Below, piece by piece: positions 49,396-60,822 of a stretch of DNA of 64,000 nt; within the stretch, counting starts at the first letter, position 1; each line of letters opens with the position of its first letter. Source of the stretch: Liolophura sinensis (Eukaryota > Mollusca > Polyplacophora > Chitonida > Chitonidae); the NCBI RefSeq assembly GCF_032854445.1, contig NC_088307.1, forward strand, positions 16,242,001-16,306,000. Direction: 5' to 3'. The notes below the pieces were generated by a model. The model did not search any database. It was given only the letters and a program-made list of their open reading frames with translations, and was not told where the DNA came from. The position numbers were made by a program, and so were the translations under genes.

Positions 49396-50537
49396 CTGTA
49401 AAAACAAAATTATAAATATCTACTTCATGTGTATAAATGTCACATGTGCTTAAATGTCATATATGACAAGATAACTGATTAACATTGTGTAAGAATTTGT
49501 ACAAAGTAAACTTCAGACTGTGATCTAACATCATGTAAAGCAATCTGTATTACTTGCAGCATTTTTTAATGACCAAGACTTGCACAGCAATAACGAAAGT
49601 AGTAAAAAACCATGAGGAACATTCAATCATGTACTCTTGGTTAAAACATTGTAATTGATAAATGTGGAAAATTAATTTTAGTGTTGGGAAACACCCCCAT
49701 AAGCAAACTTTATAGCAAATGTTTTCAAAATAACAGTTGCTGATGATTTAATTCTTTATTTGAAAAAGTCTGATAATTACCAGGACTAGAGAGGAAATCC
49801 TTTCTTACTGCATGGGACCTAGGGTAGTGAGTTCAAATCCGAATCCAACTGAAATGGGTTCCGTGAGTCTGTTATGTTATTATTAGTTAACAGGAGATTT
49901 CTCAAGTCAAAGTGTTTAAGACCTTTGCACATATGTTGAGTTTTGTCTTTGGTAAAATTGAGATTTTTCTCTTCAGAATATTCACCTTTGGGTGTGTTAT
50001 TGCATGCTTTAGGTTTTTTAGTACTCACTTAGTTTTAGCATATATGTTTAAAATGCACAGTGTAAAACGTAGGAAAACTGATGATTATGTTCCACACTGT
50101 TTCGATTTTTTTGCATTTGATTTGTTCTTACTTACCACACTTAACAATACAAGCATGTTATGTTAATTAATGCACAACATTAATTACTGTAGCTTCCAAC
50201 AGTCAGTCATGTGTCATCAACTCATCTTGTGAATAACTTCATGGAAATAAAATATTTTATTTTACTCTTGAAATGAGTTACACTTTGATATTACCTTGGA
50301 AGTTATATGTCTGATCTGGCTGATGTTGTATATTTTTGATGTCAGCTTAAACAGAGCACTAACTTGTGTTTCTTCAGCAAGTGATTTGAATGCCTTCAGT
50401 ATTCCAGGCCAGCTTATTTTGAAAATAATTAGTTTGTACAGGATGATATTAGAAGAAAAATAAAACATAGATAGGTCAACAAGTTTCACTGGGATGTTCA
50501 GTTTATATTCAATCTGGGGTACAGTATGATATCAGAG
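49396..50537. other. No gene seen
   Basis: Unique AT-rich sequence between the frameshifted tract and the 33-bp array. A box-B-like GAGTTCAAATCCG lies at 49831 without other tRNA features. Confidence 0.4.
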
Positions 50538-51385
50538 GTGACCAGTAAGTAAGACACCACAACCTGGCGTGGGACCAGTAAGTAAGGCACAAAGACCTGG
50601 CGTGTGACCAGTAAGTAAGACACCACAACCTGGTGTATGACCAGTAAGTAAGGCACGACGACCTGGCGTGTGACCAGTAAGTAAGGCACCACAACCTGGT
50701 GTATGACCAGTAAGTAAGGCACGAAGACCTGGCGCGTGACCAGTATTTAAGGCATGACAACCTGGCACATGACCATTAAGTAAGGCATGATGACCTGGCA
50801 TGAGACCAGTAAGTAAGGCATTATGACCTAGCGTGAGACCAGTAAGTAAGTCACGAAGACCTGGCGCGTGACCAGTAAGTAAGGCACGACTTGGCGCGTG
50901 ACCAGTAAGTAAAACACGACCTGGCATGTGACCAATAAGTAAGGCACAACGACCTGGCGTGTGATCAGTAATTAAGGCATGACAACCTGGCACGTGACTA
51001 GTAAGTAAGGCATGATGACCTGGCGTGAGACCAGTAAGTAAGGCACGAAGACCTGGCGCGTGACCAGTAAGTAAGGCACGACTTGGCGCGTGACCAGTAA
51101 GTAAAACACGACCTGGCATGTGACAAATAAGTAAGGCACAACGACCTGGCGTGTGATCAGTAATTAAGGCATGACAACCTGGCACGTGACCAGTAAGTAA
51201 GGCATGATGACCTGGCGTGAGACCAGTAAGTAAGGCACGAAGACCTGATGAGTGACCAGTAAATAAGGCACGATAACCTGGCATGTGACCAGTAAGTAAG
51301 GCACGACCTGGTGCGTGACCAGTAAGTAAAACACGACCTGGCGCGTGACCAGTAAGTAAGGCACGACAACCTGGGGAATGACTGA
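50538..51385. repeat. 30/33-bp minisatellite with a 192-bp higher-order unit
   Basis: Units begin GACCAGTAAGTAAGGCAC and are either 33 or 30 bp. The block starting at 50870 recurs at 51062, exactly 192 bp on (four 33s and two 30s). Both unit lengths are multiples of three, so the minus strand stays open as an 11-residue repeat (ALLTGHTPG-type, 250 codons). There is no start or splice support for coding. Confidence 0.93.
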
Positions 51386-51401
51386 CTAACCCTTATCCCA
51401 G

Positions 51402-51643
51402 ACAAGTATGATGCCAAGGATGGTCACGACATAAGAATAAACCTTTCTGAAGCCATCAAGATGTACATGGGTGTTCGATTTGAAAACTTCAGTGACGTGT
51501 CGGCAATGAACAAGAGGCGGGTATGCCACTTTCGTGACTTTCGGGAAGGCGAGTGTGACACCTTCAGGCTATTATACAATCCTGTGGCACCATGTATTGT
51601 AGTATTTTATTTTGTTCTACTGGTTGGTTCCAAGTGCCTGTGA
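51402..51643 (+). CDS. Exon-like open stretch, unrecognised
   Basis: Directly after the 33-bp array, an acceptor-like site (cttatcccag) precedes an open frame reading YDAKDGHDIRINLSEAIKMY, then MGVRFENFSDVSAMNKRR, then CHFRDFREGECDTFRLLYN, to a stop at 51643. Composition is mixed and charged, unlike the surrounding DNA. A donor-like CGG|gtatgc lies at 51521, so the exon could end at 51520. No family recognised. It could be an exon of a host gene or a transposon fragment. Confidence 0.35.
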
Positions 51644-51960
51644 TTAAAATGTACAGGCTCTTATTTTAGGCACCTGACAGTATGTAAAGTTTTCATCAAG
51701 GTGCACTATTGGCAGATAGTGCACCTAGCTCAGAAAATATGGGTTGGAATAGATATAGCCTTGCGTTTGCACAATGTTGCAATTTGAAGCTGGTAATGGT
51801 TGTCCACTCAATCCATGTACTTAACACTGTGCACTCCAGGCATGTCGAGTTTATCAACATCATTGTATGAAATCGATTGTTCTTGTCTACCTGTACGGAC
51901 GGGCACAATGCAAATATACTAATGCACAGGCATGGCTATTGTTTCTCACAATATTGCGAG

Positions 51961-52240
51961 GGGGGCCTCCGTGGCTCAGTTGGTTAGCGCGCTAGCGCAG
52001 CACAATGACCCAGGAGTCTCTCACCAATGCGGCCGCTGTGAGTTCAAGTCCAGCTCATGCAAGCCGTCCCTCTCCGGCTGTACGTGGGAAGGTCTGCCAG
52101 CAACGTGCAGATGGTCGTGTGTTTCCCCCGGGCTCTGCCCATTTTCCACCCACCATAATGCTGGCCGCCGTCGTATAAGTGGAATTTTCTTGAGTACGGC
52201 GTAAAACACCAATCAAATAAATAAATAAATAAATAAATAA
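51961..52240 (+). mobile_element. Family-A SINE, full length with target-site duplication
   Basis: Starts with a tRNA-like head: box A region GTGGCTCAGTTGGTTAGCGC and box B region GAGTTCAAGTCC. A conserved body follows, then a shared 3' segment (ATTCTTGAGTACGGCGTAAA) and an (AAAT)n tail. The 14-bp duplication CACAATATTGYGAG flanks it at 51947-51960 and 52241-52254. This is the clearest reference copy of the family in the window. Confidence 0.9.
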
Positions 52241-52254
52241 CACAATATTGTGAG

Positions 52255-54639
52255 AATGAAGTTTGAACATGTATGAGTTTAGGAAACCTCGTACCGAGTA
52301 CATTTGTTTGTATAACTGATGGTTTCCGAAATGAAATGGCAGGAAAATAGAATACTTCGGGTGTTGTAAAGGCCAGGGGTAATATTTACATGTTGATTTG
52401 CACATGCATTCTGATGTCATGTTTTTTTTCCCCACAGTCACGTGATTTAACTAATTGTTTATTGGTTAAAATTGAATGGGTAGATTTTCAACTTGCATGC
52501 AAAGAAAACAACATAAATAAGACGTTTCTTATTCTAGATTCGAACTTCCATCAGACAACATGTTGGGTCCATAGCCAGTTACTGATAACACTACACCACT
52601 CAAGTTGATGTGCTAGGACGTAGTTTTTAGATGTCTTTAAGACAGATGAACATGGTAAGGGTTGAATACACATATTTGTGTGTCACATGCTTTTGTCACA
52701 TGGATTACATCTGAAAAGGGTCTCCTCCATATTTGGCCAGCCTCATTTAGGGAAGCATGAATGAATTGACGTAAGTAGTGAAGTAGAAAGTTACACATAA
52801 ATATTACACCCTAAACTTTACAACTTCCAACACTTCTAACATGGGATGTCAAAACACCACTTGCAAAACTTTCTCCTGTATGTTATAATAACTTGACAAC
52901 GGATACTTGCCGGTCAGGTCTTTATTGCTGAAATGTTTGCATGCTGATTTGTTACATTTATTTATGGGACCGTGAACAGACAACACTGTTCCGCGTATAA
53001 TGTATTCACCGATGCAGTGTAGCTGACAGGCGGGAGAAGCAGTTGTTAGCTTGCCAGCTTGACAGGAGCATACTTTGAGACAGTTTCGGAATTTACAGGT
53101 TTGTAAACCACTGTAATACTTTCTCCATTTTAATTCATGAATAAAAATAAAGGTGTTCTAGAGCTTGTTTCCACCGGACTACTTTCATCTCGTGCACCGC
53201 ACTCCGGTCATGCCAGTGGTGATGTTTGTTTAGCCGTCGGTCGAGGCGAGAAAGTCGCCCACCCCACCACGGGGGCATCATTTTAAGTTTTGATCTTTCG
53301 ATGTAAAAATAGCAAACTTGACGCTCTGGCACAAAGCTGTATCTTGATGCAGGTTGATCGACAAGGTCAGCGAATTTGAACCCTGAGTTTATGAGCTGCA
53401 TTTATTTATTGGAGGAACAGTTTACAGTACAACTACAGTATAACTGTGTATTGGTTGATGTGTACATATTTGTGTAAATATGTGTAACAAGCAGCAAATC
53501 TGCGATTTATGTATGAGACGTGGTAATCTATTAAAGTTATATGGTATTGTATTTGTTACATGTGACATGCAGGTCTTTAATTCCTTTTGTCATGTTTGTG
53601 TAATCGTAGGGTCTACAGCTCGTGTTTGTACAGTGTATTTGTTAAATTATCCTCTCGGAATCAGTCAAGGTGGCATGGGTTTGCAAGCAGAGTGTGATGA
53701 TGAAAATCCATTATGAAATGTATTTACAGATGTATCAGGTATCTTCGTTTTTTTTTTATCTGCATTCCGGATGTACAGGAACTTGTGTGGAAGAGTACTT
53801 GTGGACTGAAACATCCTGTAAATCTCTCAATTAATGATGTAAGCCGTGAGCATGATTATATACACAGTCATGTAGCTAATTAGTTATGCAGCATCAAACA
53901 CTTGATGAGAATTAACGATTAAGAACAGTTGAACCATCAAGAACTGCTAAAAACATTATCGGTATATGAACATAGCCGGCAAAAATAAATCTGCATTGTG
54001 CAAAGGCAGATTTTGTGCACTGCAAGGGTGTGTATGCGCTTGTATACATGTAGTGCTATCTATCTCTAGATTTTCACAAGAAAAACATTTAGATGAAATT
54101 TTTCAGCTGGCAAATGCATTTGACATCATATAACATGCTACTAGCAGTGCCAGTCCACCAGTGACGTGTTATTGAGATGTACAATGTACATATGAAGGAA
54201 GACCAAAACTTGGTTGAATTGATGGATGTCTTGTATTAAAAGTGGTTTAAATAATATCGTTATTTTGGGCTCCCGGAGTGTAAGCACAAGTTGTAGTGGT
54301 GGAAACGGCTTGATCATGAGAAAACCACTTCTTGGTTTCGAACCAGTGATCGAAAACGGCGCAGTTCCTTTGGTTGAGCATGTACTTGCTAGTAATTGAA
54401 TGTCATTTACATGTAGAATGAAAATCCACCAATCTGATCGGGTCAGTTATTTAGGTAATTATGGGAGAAGCCTGTGTACACCCATGTGAAGTTTGGTTTG
54501 TGCTAAAGGAGTGTTGGTGTTGTATTTGTATACTTATATACATGTATATATCTTTTACCTGTGGTTTGATCCGAAGTGTAAAGTAGCTCATACATGTACA
54601 TGCATGCTTGACAGATTTCATGTAAAAGATCCGTAAACT
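52255..54639. other. Mostly featureless, with a CpG-richer island near 53.15-53.30 kb
   Basis: The island (CACCGGACTAC, GTCGGTCGAGGCGAG) sits just after a donor-like TTTACAG|gtttgt at 53098. It could mark a non-coding exon or promoter, but no product can be named. The rest is AT-rich. Confidence 0.35.
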
Positions 54640-55412
54640 TTGCTCAACGTCTTGTAAGCTTCAGGTTCAGCATCTTGTAAGCTTGGTTCAGCTTCTTGTA
54701 AGCTTGGTTCAGCTTCTTGTAAGCTTGGTTCAGCTTCTTGTAAGCTTGAGGTTCAACATCTTGTAAGCTTGGTTCCCTGTAAGCTTGGTTCAGCGTCTTA
54801 TAAGCTTCAGTTTCTGTGTCTTGTAAGCTTCAGGTTCAGTGTCTTGTAAGTTTCAGGTTCAACCTCTTGTAAGCTTGGTTACTTGTAAGCTTGGTTCAGC
54901 GTCTTGTATTCTTGTGGTTCAGTGTCTTGTAAGCTTGAGGTTCAGCATCTTGTTAGCTTCAGGTTCAGTGTCTTGTTAGCTTCAGGTTCAGGGTCTTGTA
55001 AGCTTCAGGTTCAGCATTTTATAAGCTTGGTTCAGTGTCTTGTAAGCTTCAGGTTTGGCGTCTTGTAAGCTTCAGGTTCAGCGTTTTGTAAGCTTGGTTT
55101 AGCGTTTTGTAAGCTTGGTTCAATGTCTTGTAAACCTCAGGTTCGGCGTCTTGTAATCTTCAGGTTCAGGGTTTTGTAAGCTTGGTTCAGCGTTTTGTAA
55201 GCTTGGTTCAGTGTCTTGTAAGCCTCAGGTTCGGCGTCTTGTAAGCTTGAGGTTCAGCGTCTTGTAAGCTTGAGGTTCAGCGTCTTGTAAGCTTGAGGCT
55301 CAGCATCTTGTAAGCTTGAGGTTCAGCATCTTATAAGCTTGAGGTTCAGTGTCTTGTAAGCTTCAGGTTTAGCATCTTGTAGGCTTCAGGTTCAGAATCC
55401 TGTAAGCTTCAC
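54640..55412. repeat. ~19-24 bp minisatellite rich in AAGCTT
   Basis: Repeats of CTTGTAAGCTTGAGGTTCAG and shorter variants (CTTGTAAGCTTGGTTCAG), with the period varying between copies. Roughly 35 copies, most containing a HindIII site (AAGCTT). Confidence 0.92.
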
Positions 55413-55638
55413 AAACCATCAGGAAATAACATCTGCATATGTATATCACCCCGTTGTATCCATTGTAGTAGCAGATTATAATCCAGATCTCATCCGCTGA
55501 GACGCTCAAGCCCCAACGGCGGGGGGTTTGTTAGGTACCAGTGGCACAGGGTTTTGATTGTCTCGGAGTGGACTCATGAGTTTCATGAGTTTCTCTATGG
55601 TTTCCTCCATTCATTGTATTTTCCTCCATCCATTATAC

Positions 55639-55914
55639 GGGGGGCCTCCGTGGCTCAGTCGGTTAGCGCGCTAGCGCAGCGTAGTGACCCAGAAGCCTCT
55701 CACCAATGCGGTCGCTGTGAGTTCAAGACCAGCTCATGCTGGCTTCCTCTCCGGCCGTACGTGGGAAGGTCTGCCAGCAACCTGCAGATGGTCGTGGGTT
55801 TCCGCCGGGCTCTGCCCGGTTTCCACCCACCATAATGCTGGCCGCCGTCGTATAAGTGAAATATTCTTGAGTACGGCGTAAAACACCAATCAAAAAAAAA
55901 AAAAAAAAAAAAAA
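55639..55914 (+). mobile_element. Family-A SINE, full length with target-site duplication, poly-A tail
   Basis: Same head, body and 3' segment as the copy at 51961. The tail is a pure A run of about 22 instead of (AAAT)n. A perfect 14-bp duplication, TCCATCCATTATAC, flanks it at 55625-55638 and 55915-55928. The intact duplication suggests a recent insertion. Confidence 0.9.
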
Positions 55915-56343
55915 TCCATCCATTATACTGGTTTCCTCCATATATGAGTCTGATTTATGTGACATACATCTATGAAGTGTAATATTCTGACCAATATATG
56001 GTGTTAACTACATGTACATGTACTAAGGAAGTAAATAATAAATTATAGAAATAAATGAACATGGATGCGTTTAATGCATGAAATGAAAGATGAAATGATC
56101 TGACTGTGTTTAGGGTATATCAGTGATTGAGTCGAGAATGTGTGCAGTTAAACTGTGTGCACAGCTGAGATTGTGACATAGTGCATACACAGCGCAGTCC
56201 ATACACTTAACATTTACATTTAATACTTACAACATTGTTTTTTTATTATTGTTTTGCTCAACTACAAGAAGTCAGTAAGTCATAAAGTTTGATGATGAAG
56301 ATGATGATGACGATTATATCATGATATGACTCATTTGTGATTT

Positions 56344-56613
56344 ATTTATTTTTTTATTTGATTGGTGTTTTTACCCTGTACTCAGGAATATTTCACTTAT
56401 TCGACAGCGGCCAGCATTATGGTGGGCGGAAACCGGGCAGAGCTCGGGGGAAATCCACGACCATCCGCATGTTGCTGGCAGACCTTCCCACCTACAGCCG
56501 GAGAGGAAGACAGCATGAGCTGGACTTGAACTCACACCGACTGCATTGGTGAGAGATTCCTGGGTCATTACGCTGTGCTAGTGCGCTAATCAACTGAGCC
56601 ACAGGGGGCCCCC
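56344..56613 (-). mobile_element. Family-A SINE, full length, minus orientation, with target-site duplication
   Basis: Tail, body and head in reverse order relative to plus-strand copies, with scattered substitutions. The duplication CATTTGTGATTT lies at 56332-56343 and 56614-56625. It sits about 430 bp to the right of the full copy at 55639, in opposite orientation. Confidence 0.87.
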
Positions 56614-57104
56614 CATTTGTGATTTTCAAAAGAAAGTTTATAAAAAATTCATTTTGTGAAAGTGGGCTGAAAAGCATGGTGCAAATTTTGTACAAGACAG
56701 GCTCTTTCCCAGAACACTCCTAACAAATAATTCACAGTAAACACACTGATAACAGTTATATATCAGTAAATATGGTAATGTAAAGTACATCATAACAGGT
56801 ACAGGTTGCTGTCACCATACCCAGCTCACAGGGGAGGCAGTGTACCATATCCTCTTACTCTCTGGCCCCACGCGCTTCCTGTGAGCTGGAATTCTCAAGT
56901 GCATATTAACCCATCACAGGCCATGTGAGTGGGTGATATTATTTGTTTACTGTATACGAAAAGATAATATTGAGCAGTGGGTAAATCAGATGATTTAAAA
57001 TTTTAGCATACAAATAACCAGGTTTTGGGGCGCTAGAGTAGCGGATCACTTGGCTCTTCTGGCCAGGACTGATAGAGTACAGATAGAGAAGATGCAGTAC
57101 TTAC

Positions 57105-57283
57105 TCTTGCTCGTCTGTTCCCAGCATGCTCTCCACCACTGACATTTTCTTGAGAACAGCAAAGAGAGGGCTTGATCGTCGACTGTCAGTTGGTTGCATA
57201 CTGCCTCTTTTCTGATCCTGATTAGAGGCTCCTTGCTGCTCTCTCTGGGCTGCAGACCCATTGCCAAACCTCCAAAACCACAT
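57105..57283 (-). CDS. N-terminal coding exon of an unrecognised minus-strand protein
   Basis: Seen: the start codon at 57283 has A at -3, and an in-frame TAA lies upstream, so it is a plausible first Met. The exon gives 59 codons plus two bases: an aromatic start (MWFWRFGNGS), a polar, low-complexity Q/S/R-rich middle, then SSPLFAVLKKMSVVESMLGT and an acidic DEQE end. It closes at a strong donor (AAGA|gtaagt, phase 2). There is no signal peptide or membrane segment. The C-terminal third looks helical and conserved in character, but I do not recognise the family. Later exons should lie to the left on the minus strand; none was found. It would sit, in antisense, inside the apparent FAM20B intron. 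Confidence 0.5.
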
Positions 57284-58754
57284 CGTGTAGAGATCACCCG
57301 AGGATTTCTTCCCTTTTGTTTTTTATGAATACTTCCAGAGATATCTTCGTAAACAAATCATAAAATCCTGACGTGGTAGCCTGCTAGCATTGCGTCGTGC
57401 CGTACAATTGCATTATGTTTGCCAATTACAATCGCTCTTCATCACCAGTTCACTTAGCGTTGCAGCCAGTGTTTTGTCGTTGTTCGAAGTAGTTTTCCCT
57501 TGTACACTGGGCACGGTTTAATGAAGAAATACTTTGTTATAGTTGAGAAAACAGCATTTGATCTGGGCTCTCAGCCGGCTACTTATCAAGTGGGAATCGT
57601 CTTTTGGCTTTTATCAATATTTGTGCCGTTGACCTCCAAAGATCACACACCCGCTTGTATTGTTGACGACAGCTATAGATGTGTTCATTGCATGTCCAAA
57701 TGACTTTAAGCACTGTGAGTATAGATTACATGTTTACCCCAAGCTGATCCCGGCAGGTAGCCCACTGTCACGTGCAACACCTATGGGAATTAAAATGTAT
57801 TGTTTAGACAGTACATATTCAAATCAAGCGTTTAAATGGTAAAAAAATCAACCCTATAAACACATGTGTACATTTCTCTGTAAGAATGCTCTGACATGGT
57901 GGACTGTGTTGTTGTTGTGCAAAGATATATATATATAAGCTGTTCACATGTATCTTTTGCGCTAGCATATTCATGTATATAAATATATATATATATGTAG
58001 CATATTCATGTATATGTATCCGGATATACATGTATGAGTATTGAACTCACCTACCGTTGGTAGTCTGGTATCTGTGTTAAGGAATATCCCAAGAGACATC
58101 AACCTGATATCGATATATATCCAGTTGTACCACATAATGCTACACGCACGGACAATATTGTGCTTCGAGTAAAATCGTCAGCCTGGTTTTTATTTCCAAA
58201 ATGTATCCAGTGGTGAAGAGGCTGTGGTATAGTTTGCTGGATAGTCGGTTAATTCGGTGCATTTGAAACGCGAGCGTCTGGAACACATAAATAGACAGTG
58301 GCTTTGCCCGCAGCCTTGGCAGTCTGTCCTGCTGCTGTCAAGTTAGGTGATAACTCCTTCTGAATAGCGATGAGGCGAAACCGGTGGTAATAGATTCAGT
58401 GATGATATATAGGGCATATCAGAGCTTCCACGCACCTTGACCAGCTAATACCCTGCTAATAAGAGGCTCCAGATTCTCTTAACCGAACACGTACTGCCAC
58501 CTATACCAAGTAACAGGCCAAGGTTGAATTCTGCTAGTCTTAGCCCAGTGCTGGATATATTTACAGCCGGCCCACTAGGATATACAGAGTGCACAAGGTT
58601 GTTTAACCATCTATTACAGCGAGTCTTGTTTCATGATCGGGGAGCACTTTTTGATAACAGCCATTCCAATGATTCCTGGTACTCGTGAATTAATTGACGG
58701 CGAAGCCACATTGGCTTGTCCTCCGTAAGCCAAGCCCCCTGTCAAGGTAATACC
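57284..58754. other. Upstream region of the unrecognised minus-strand gene
   Basis: Probably contains its promoter and 5' UTR in the first 200-300 bp, where CG dinucleotides are frequent (cgtcgtgccg). The 58.2-58.7 kb part is also less AT-rich. No further exon seen. Confidence 0.35.
57925..58035. repeat. AT-rich simple-sequence patch
   Basis: Short TA runs (ATATATATATA at about 57926 and 57985) with a duplicated phrase, AGCATATTCATGTATAT, at 57964 and 57998. Confidence 0.7.
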
Positions 58755-58860
58755 ATAGGTTAGCCCGGAGGACTAGAGCGATAGCACATGGTCAACATGA
58801 CTGCTGTAGACTTGCTGGTTCAAATATCGGAGGCACTAGAGCCTAAAGATCTGGAGGTAG
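58755..58860 (+). mobile_element. Possible tRNA-derived SINE head, diverged third type
   Basis: CCCGGAGGACTAGAGCGATA followed about 50 bases later by a box-B-like GGTTCAAATAT. This resembles a decayed tRNA promoter, distinct from families A and B. No tail or duplication found. Confidence 0.25.
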
Positions 58861-59653
58861 AAGCCATTGTGTCGTGCGTTAGCCTGAATATAAACCTCTG
58901 ATCCACTCATCCTGGAATGAACACATTGTGAAGAGTGGCTGGTTGATGTCTGTGTGACTCAAATTTTATGAGCATTAACCTTTGGTGTTTGTATTGCATA
59001 TTGACATCAGTGAATAAGTCAGTGTTCATAAATGTTCATGCATTCGTTTATGATTTTTATATCCTGAGAACTCGGTATTGAACTGTCATCCTTAAACATT
59101 GACTTCTTCTAGTCACAGTGCCATGCATTTAAAAATGCGAGTAAGGAATTTTATCTTATTTTCAGAAAAGTGTTAAGTCTGATGTATTAATTCAATAAAA
59201 AAAAAACCCTGTAATATTTTATGAGTATCAATGGTCACTTTTCTTCAAGTTTTGAGGATTATAATATTTTATTATTAAATTATTACAAAACCTAAAATGA
59301 CAGCTTCATTGGGGTAATATACCGTTGTTTTCCTGCAGTAATATCCATGTATGAGCTTGCTCTAACCCACCAGGATGTTTATATACTTTATTAAATTTAT
59401 CATAGCCCAACTTCAACTTCCCAAAACTGCAGGTAAGAACAGGGAATTTTCCAGAAGAGGAAAAGAGAGTGTGCATAGTAATTATCTTTATTATGTTGCA
59501 GGCGCACTTTAACACAGCGCTGCCTTAATTTATCAAAACTAGTCTGACTGTAGCTTATTGCACACATATTGTAAAAATACTTTCCAAGTCAGCTGAATTC
59601 ACTTTGACAATATCACTGTTATTAGAGAACCACAGCTATGTTATTCATCCTGG

Positions 59654-59720
59654 ACTCTCTCTCTCTCTCTCTCTTTCTTTCTCTCTCTCTCTCTCTTTCT
59701 CTCTCTATCTCTCTCTGTTG
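59654..59720. repeat. (CT)n microsatellite with interruptions
   Basis: CT repeats broken by TTT and A interruptions; a polypyrimidine tract on the plus strand. Confidence 0.93.
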
Positions 59721-60671
59721 TGTGGCACATGTTTGCCCTGTTCTGAATGAGTAAAATCAAATTTAGCCGTGTTTGCAGGTACCTGTTTAATGATAGATTA
59801 CTCAGATGAATCACAGAAAATTTCTTCCCGTGGGAATTATGTTTTTTTTAACACACCATTTAAATTTGTTTATTTGTGAATTATTCAACATCACAGCCAC
59901 AATGGGTTTGGTTTAATTCAAGATTTTGGGGACATTTCTATTATTAAGATTTATTTTGGCTCCGTGGTTAGCTAAATTCCATTTGTTGATGCAGAGTAAA
60001 TGGGTAGTTCAGCAAGCCTGAACTGAGTTCAATAATTGATCATTGTGCAGCATTGATCAGGTAATCTTTTAATCACTGATTATGAACGGAAGAACTATGT
60101 TTTCCCAGGATAAAATTGCAGGTTATACCATGTAATTATCAGGCATGGGAATTGTCCTCCAAAAGGTTAACTTCAGACTTTTTTGTTTAAAATTTTAAAA
60201 AAACAAAAGCAGCTGATTTTGTCGGAGCAGGTGATTGCTAATGTAGGGTGAGGTGTTTTCAGACTGAATTTTCAGATGGTTTTTCTGGCCCTCAGTTCCC
60301 ACGCCTCATTACAAGGGCGAATGCAGATGGGTAACCTGACAATTAAACCATCTGACTTTATCGATTTGCATTAAATTGTAAGTGCAGTAATTTGTGTCTG
60401 TTCAATAAAGACAGGACAAGAAGTTTTGGGACGTGCTTTTGTGAGATTTATTGATCATTACTACATATTGGTTCCTGGAAACACAAATAATTAAATACTG
60501 TCAAATACATGTACTTTATAAGTACAGTGTTTTCCAGATGTTTACCATTTCCAAGAATATTTATACTAAAAGATACAGCAATTACATGTTTGGATTGGAT
60601 TTGAAAGATTAAGCATGCTCCAGAACTGTGGTAATTAAGAAACTTTTGTGTTCATATACCAACATGTGTAT

Positions 60672-60809
60672 TTATTTATTTATTTGATTGGTGTTTTACG
60701 TCGTACTCAAGAATATTTCACTTGTACGACTGCTGCCAGCATTGTGGTGGGAGGAAACCGGGCACAGCCTGTGGGAAACCCACAACCATCCGCAAGTTGG
60801 TGGCTTACC
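60672..60809 (-). mobile_element. Family-A SINE, 5'-truncated at insertion, with perfect target-site duplication
   Basis: Tail and 3' half of the body, no tRNA-like head, flanked by the exact 13-bp duplication CCAACATGTGTAT (60659-60671 and 60810-60822). Confidence 0.85.
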
Positions 60810-60822
60810 CCAACATGTGTAT

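Noticed and set aside
50498-51417. Long minus-strand frames of repeated ALLTGHTPG-type sequence
   Set aside because: By-product of 30/33-bp units that are multiples of three; no promoter or splice support.
51961-52040. tRNA gene (box A and box B present)
   Set aside because: Head of a SINE: no closed acceptor stem or clear anticodon arm, and the unit is followed by the shared SINE body and tail.
53135-53401. 88-codon minus-strand open frame over the CpG-rich patch
   Set aside because: No splice site, start context or recognisable motif; length is within chance for GC-richer DNA.
53480-53716. 78-codon plus-strand frame
   Set aside because: No family, no donor, and composition like translated AT-rich intron.
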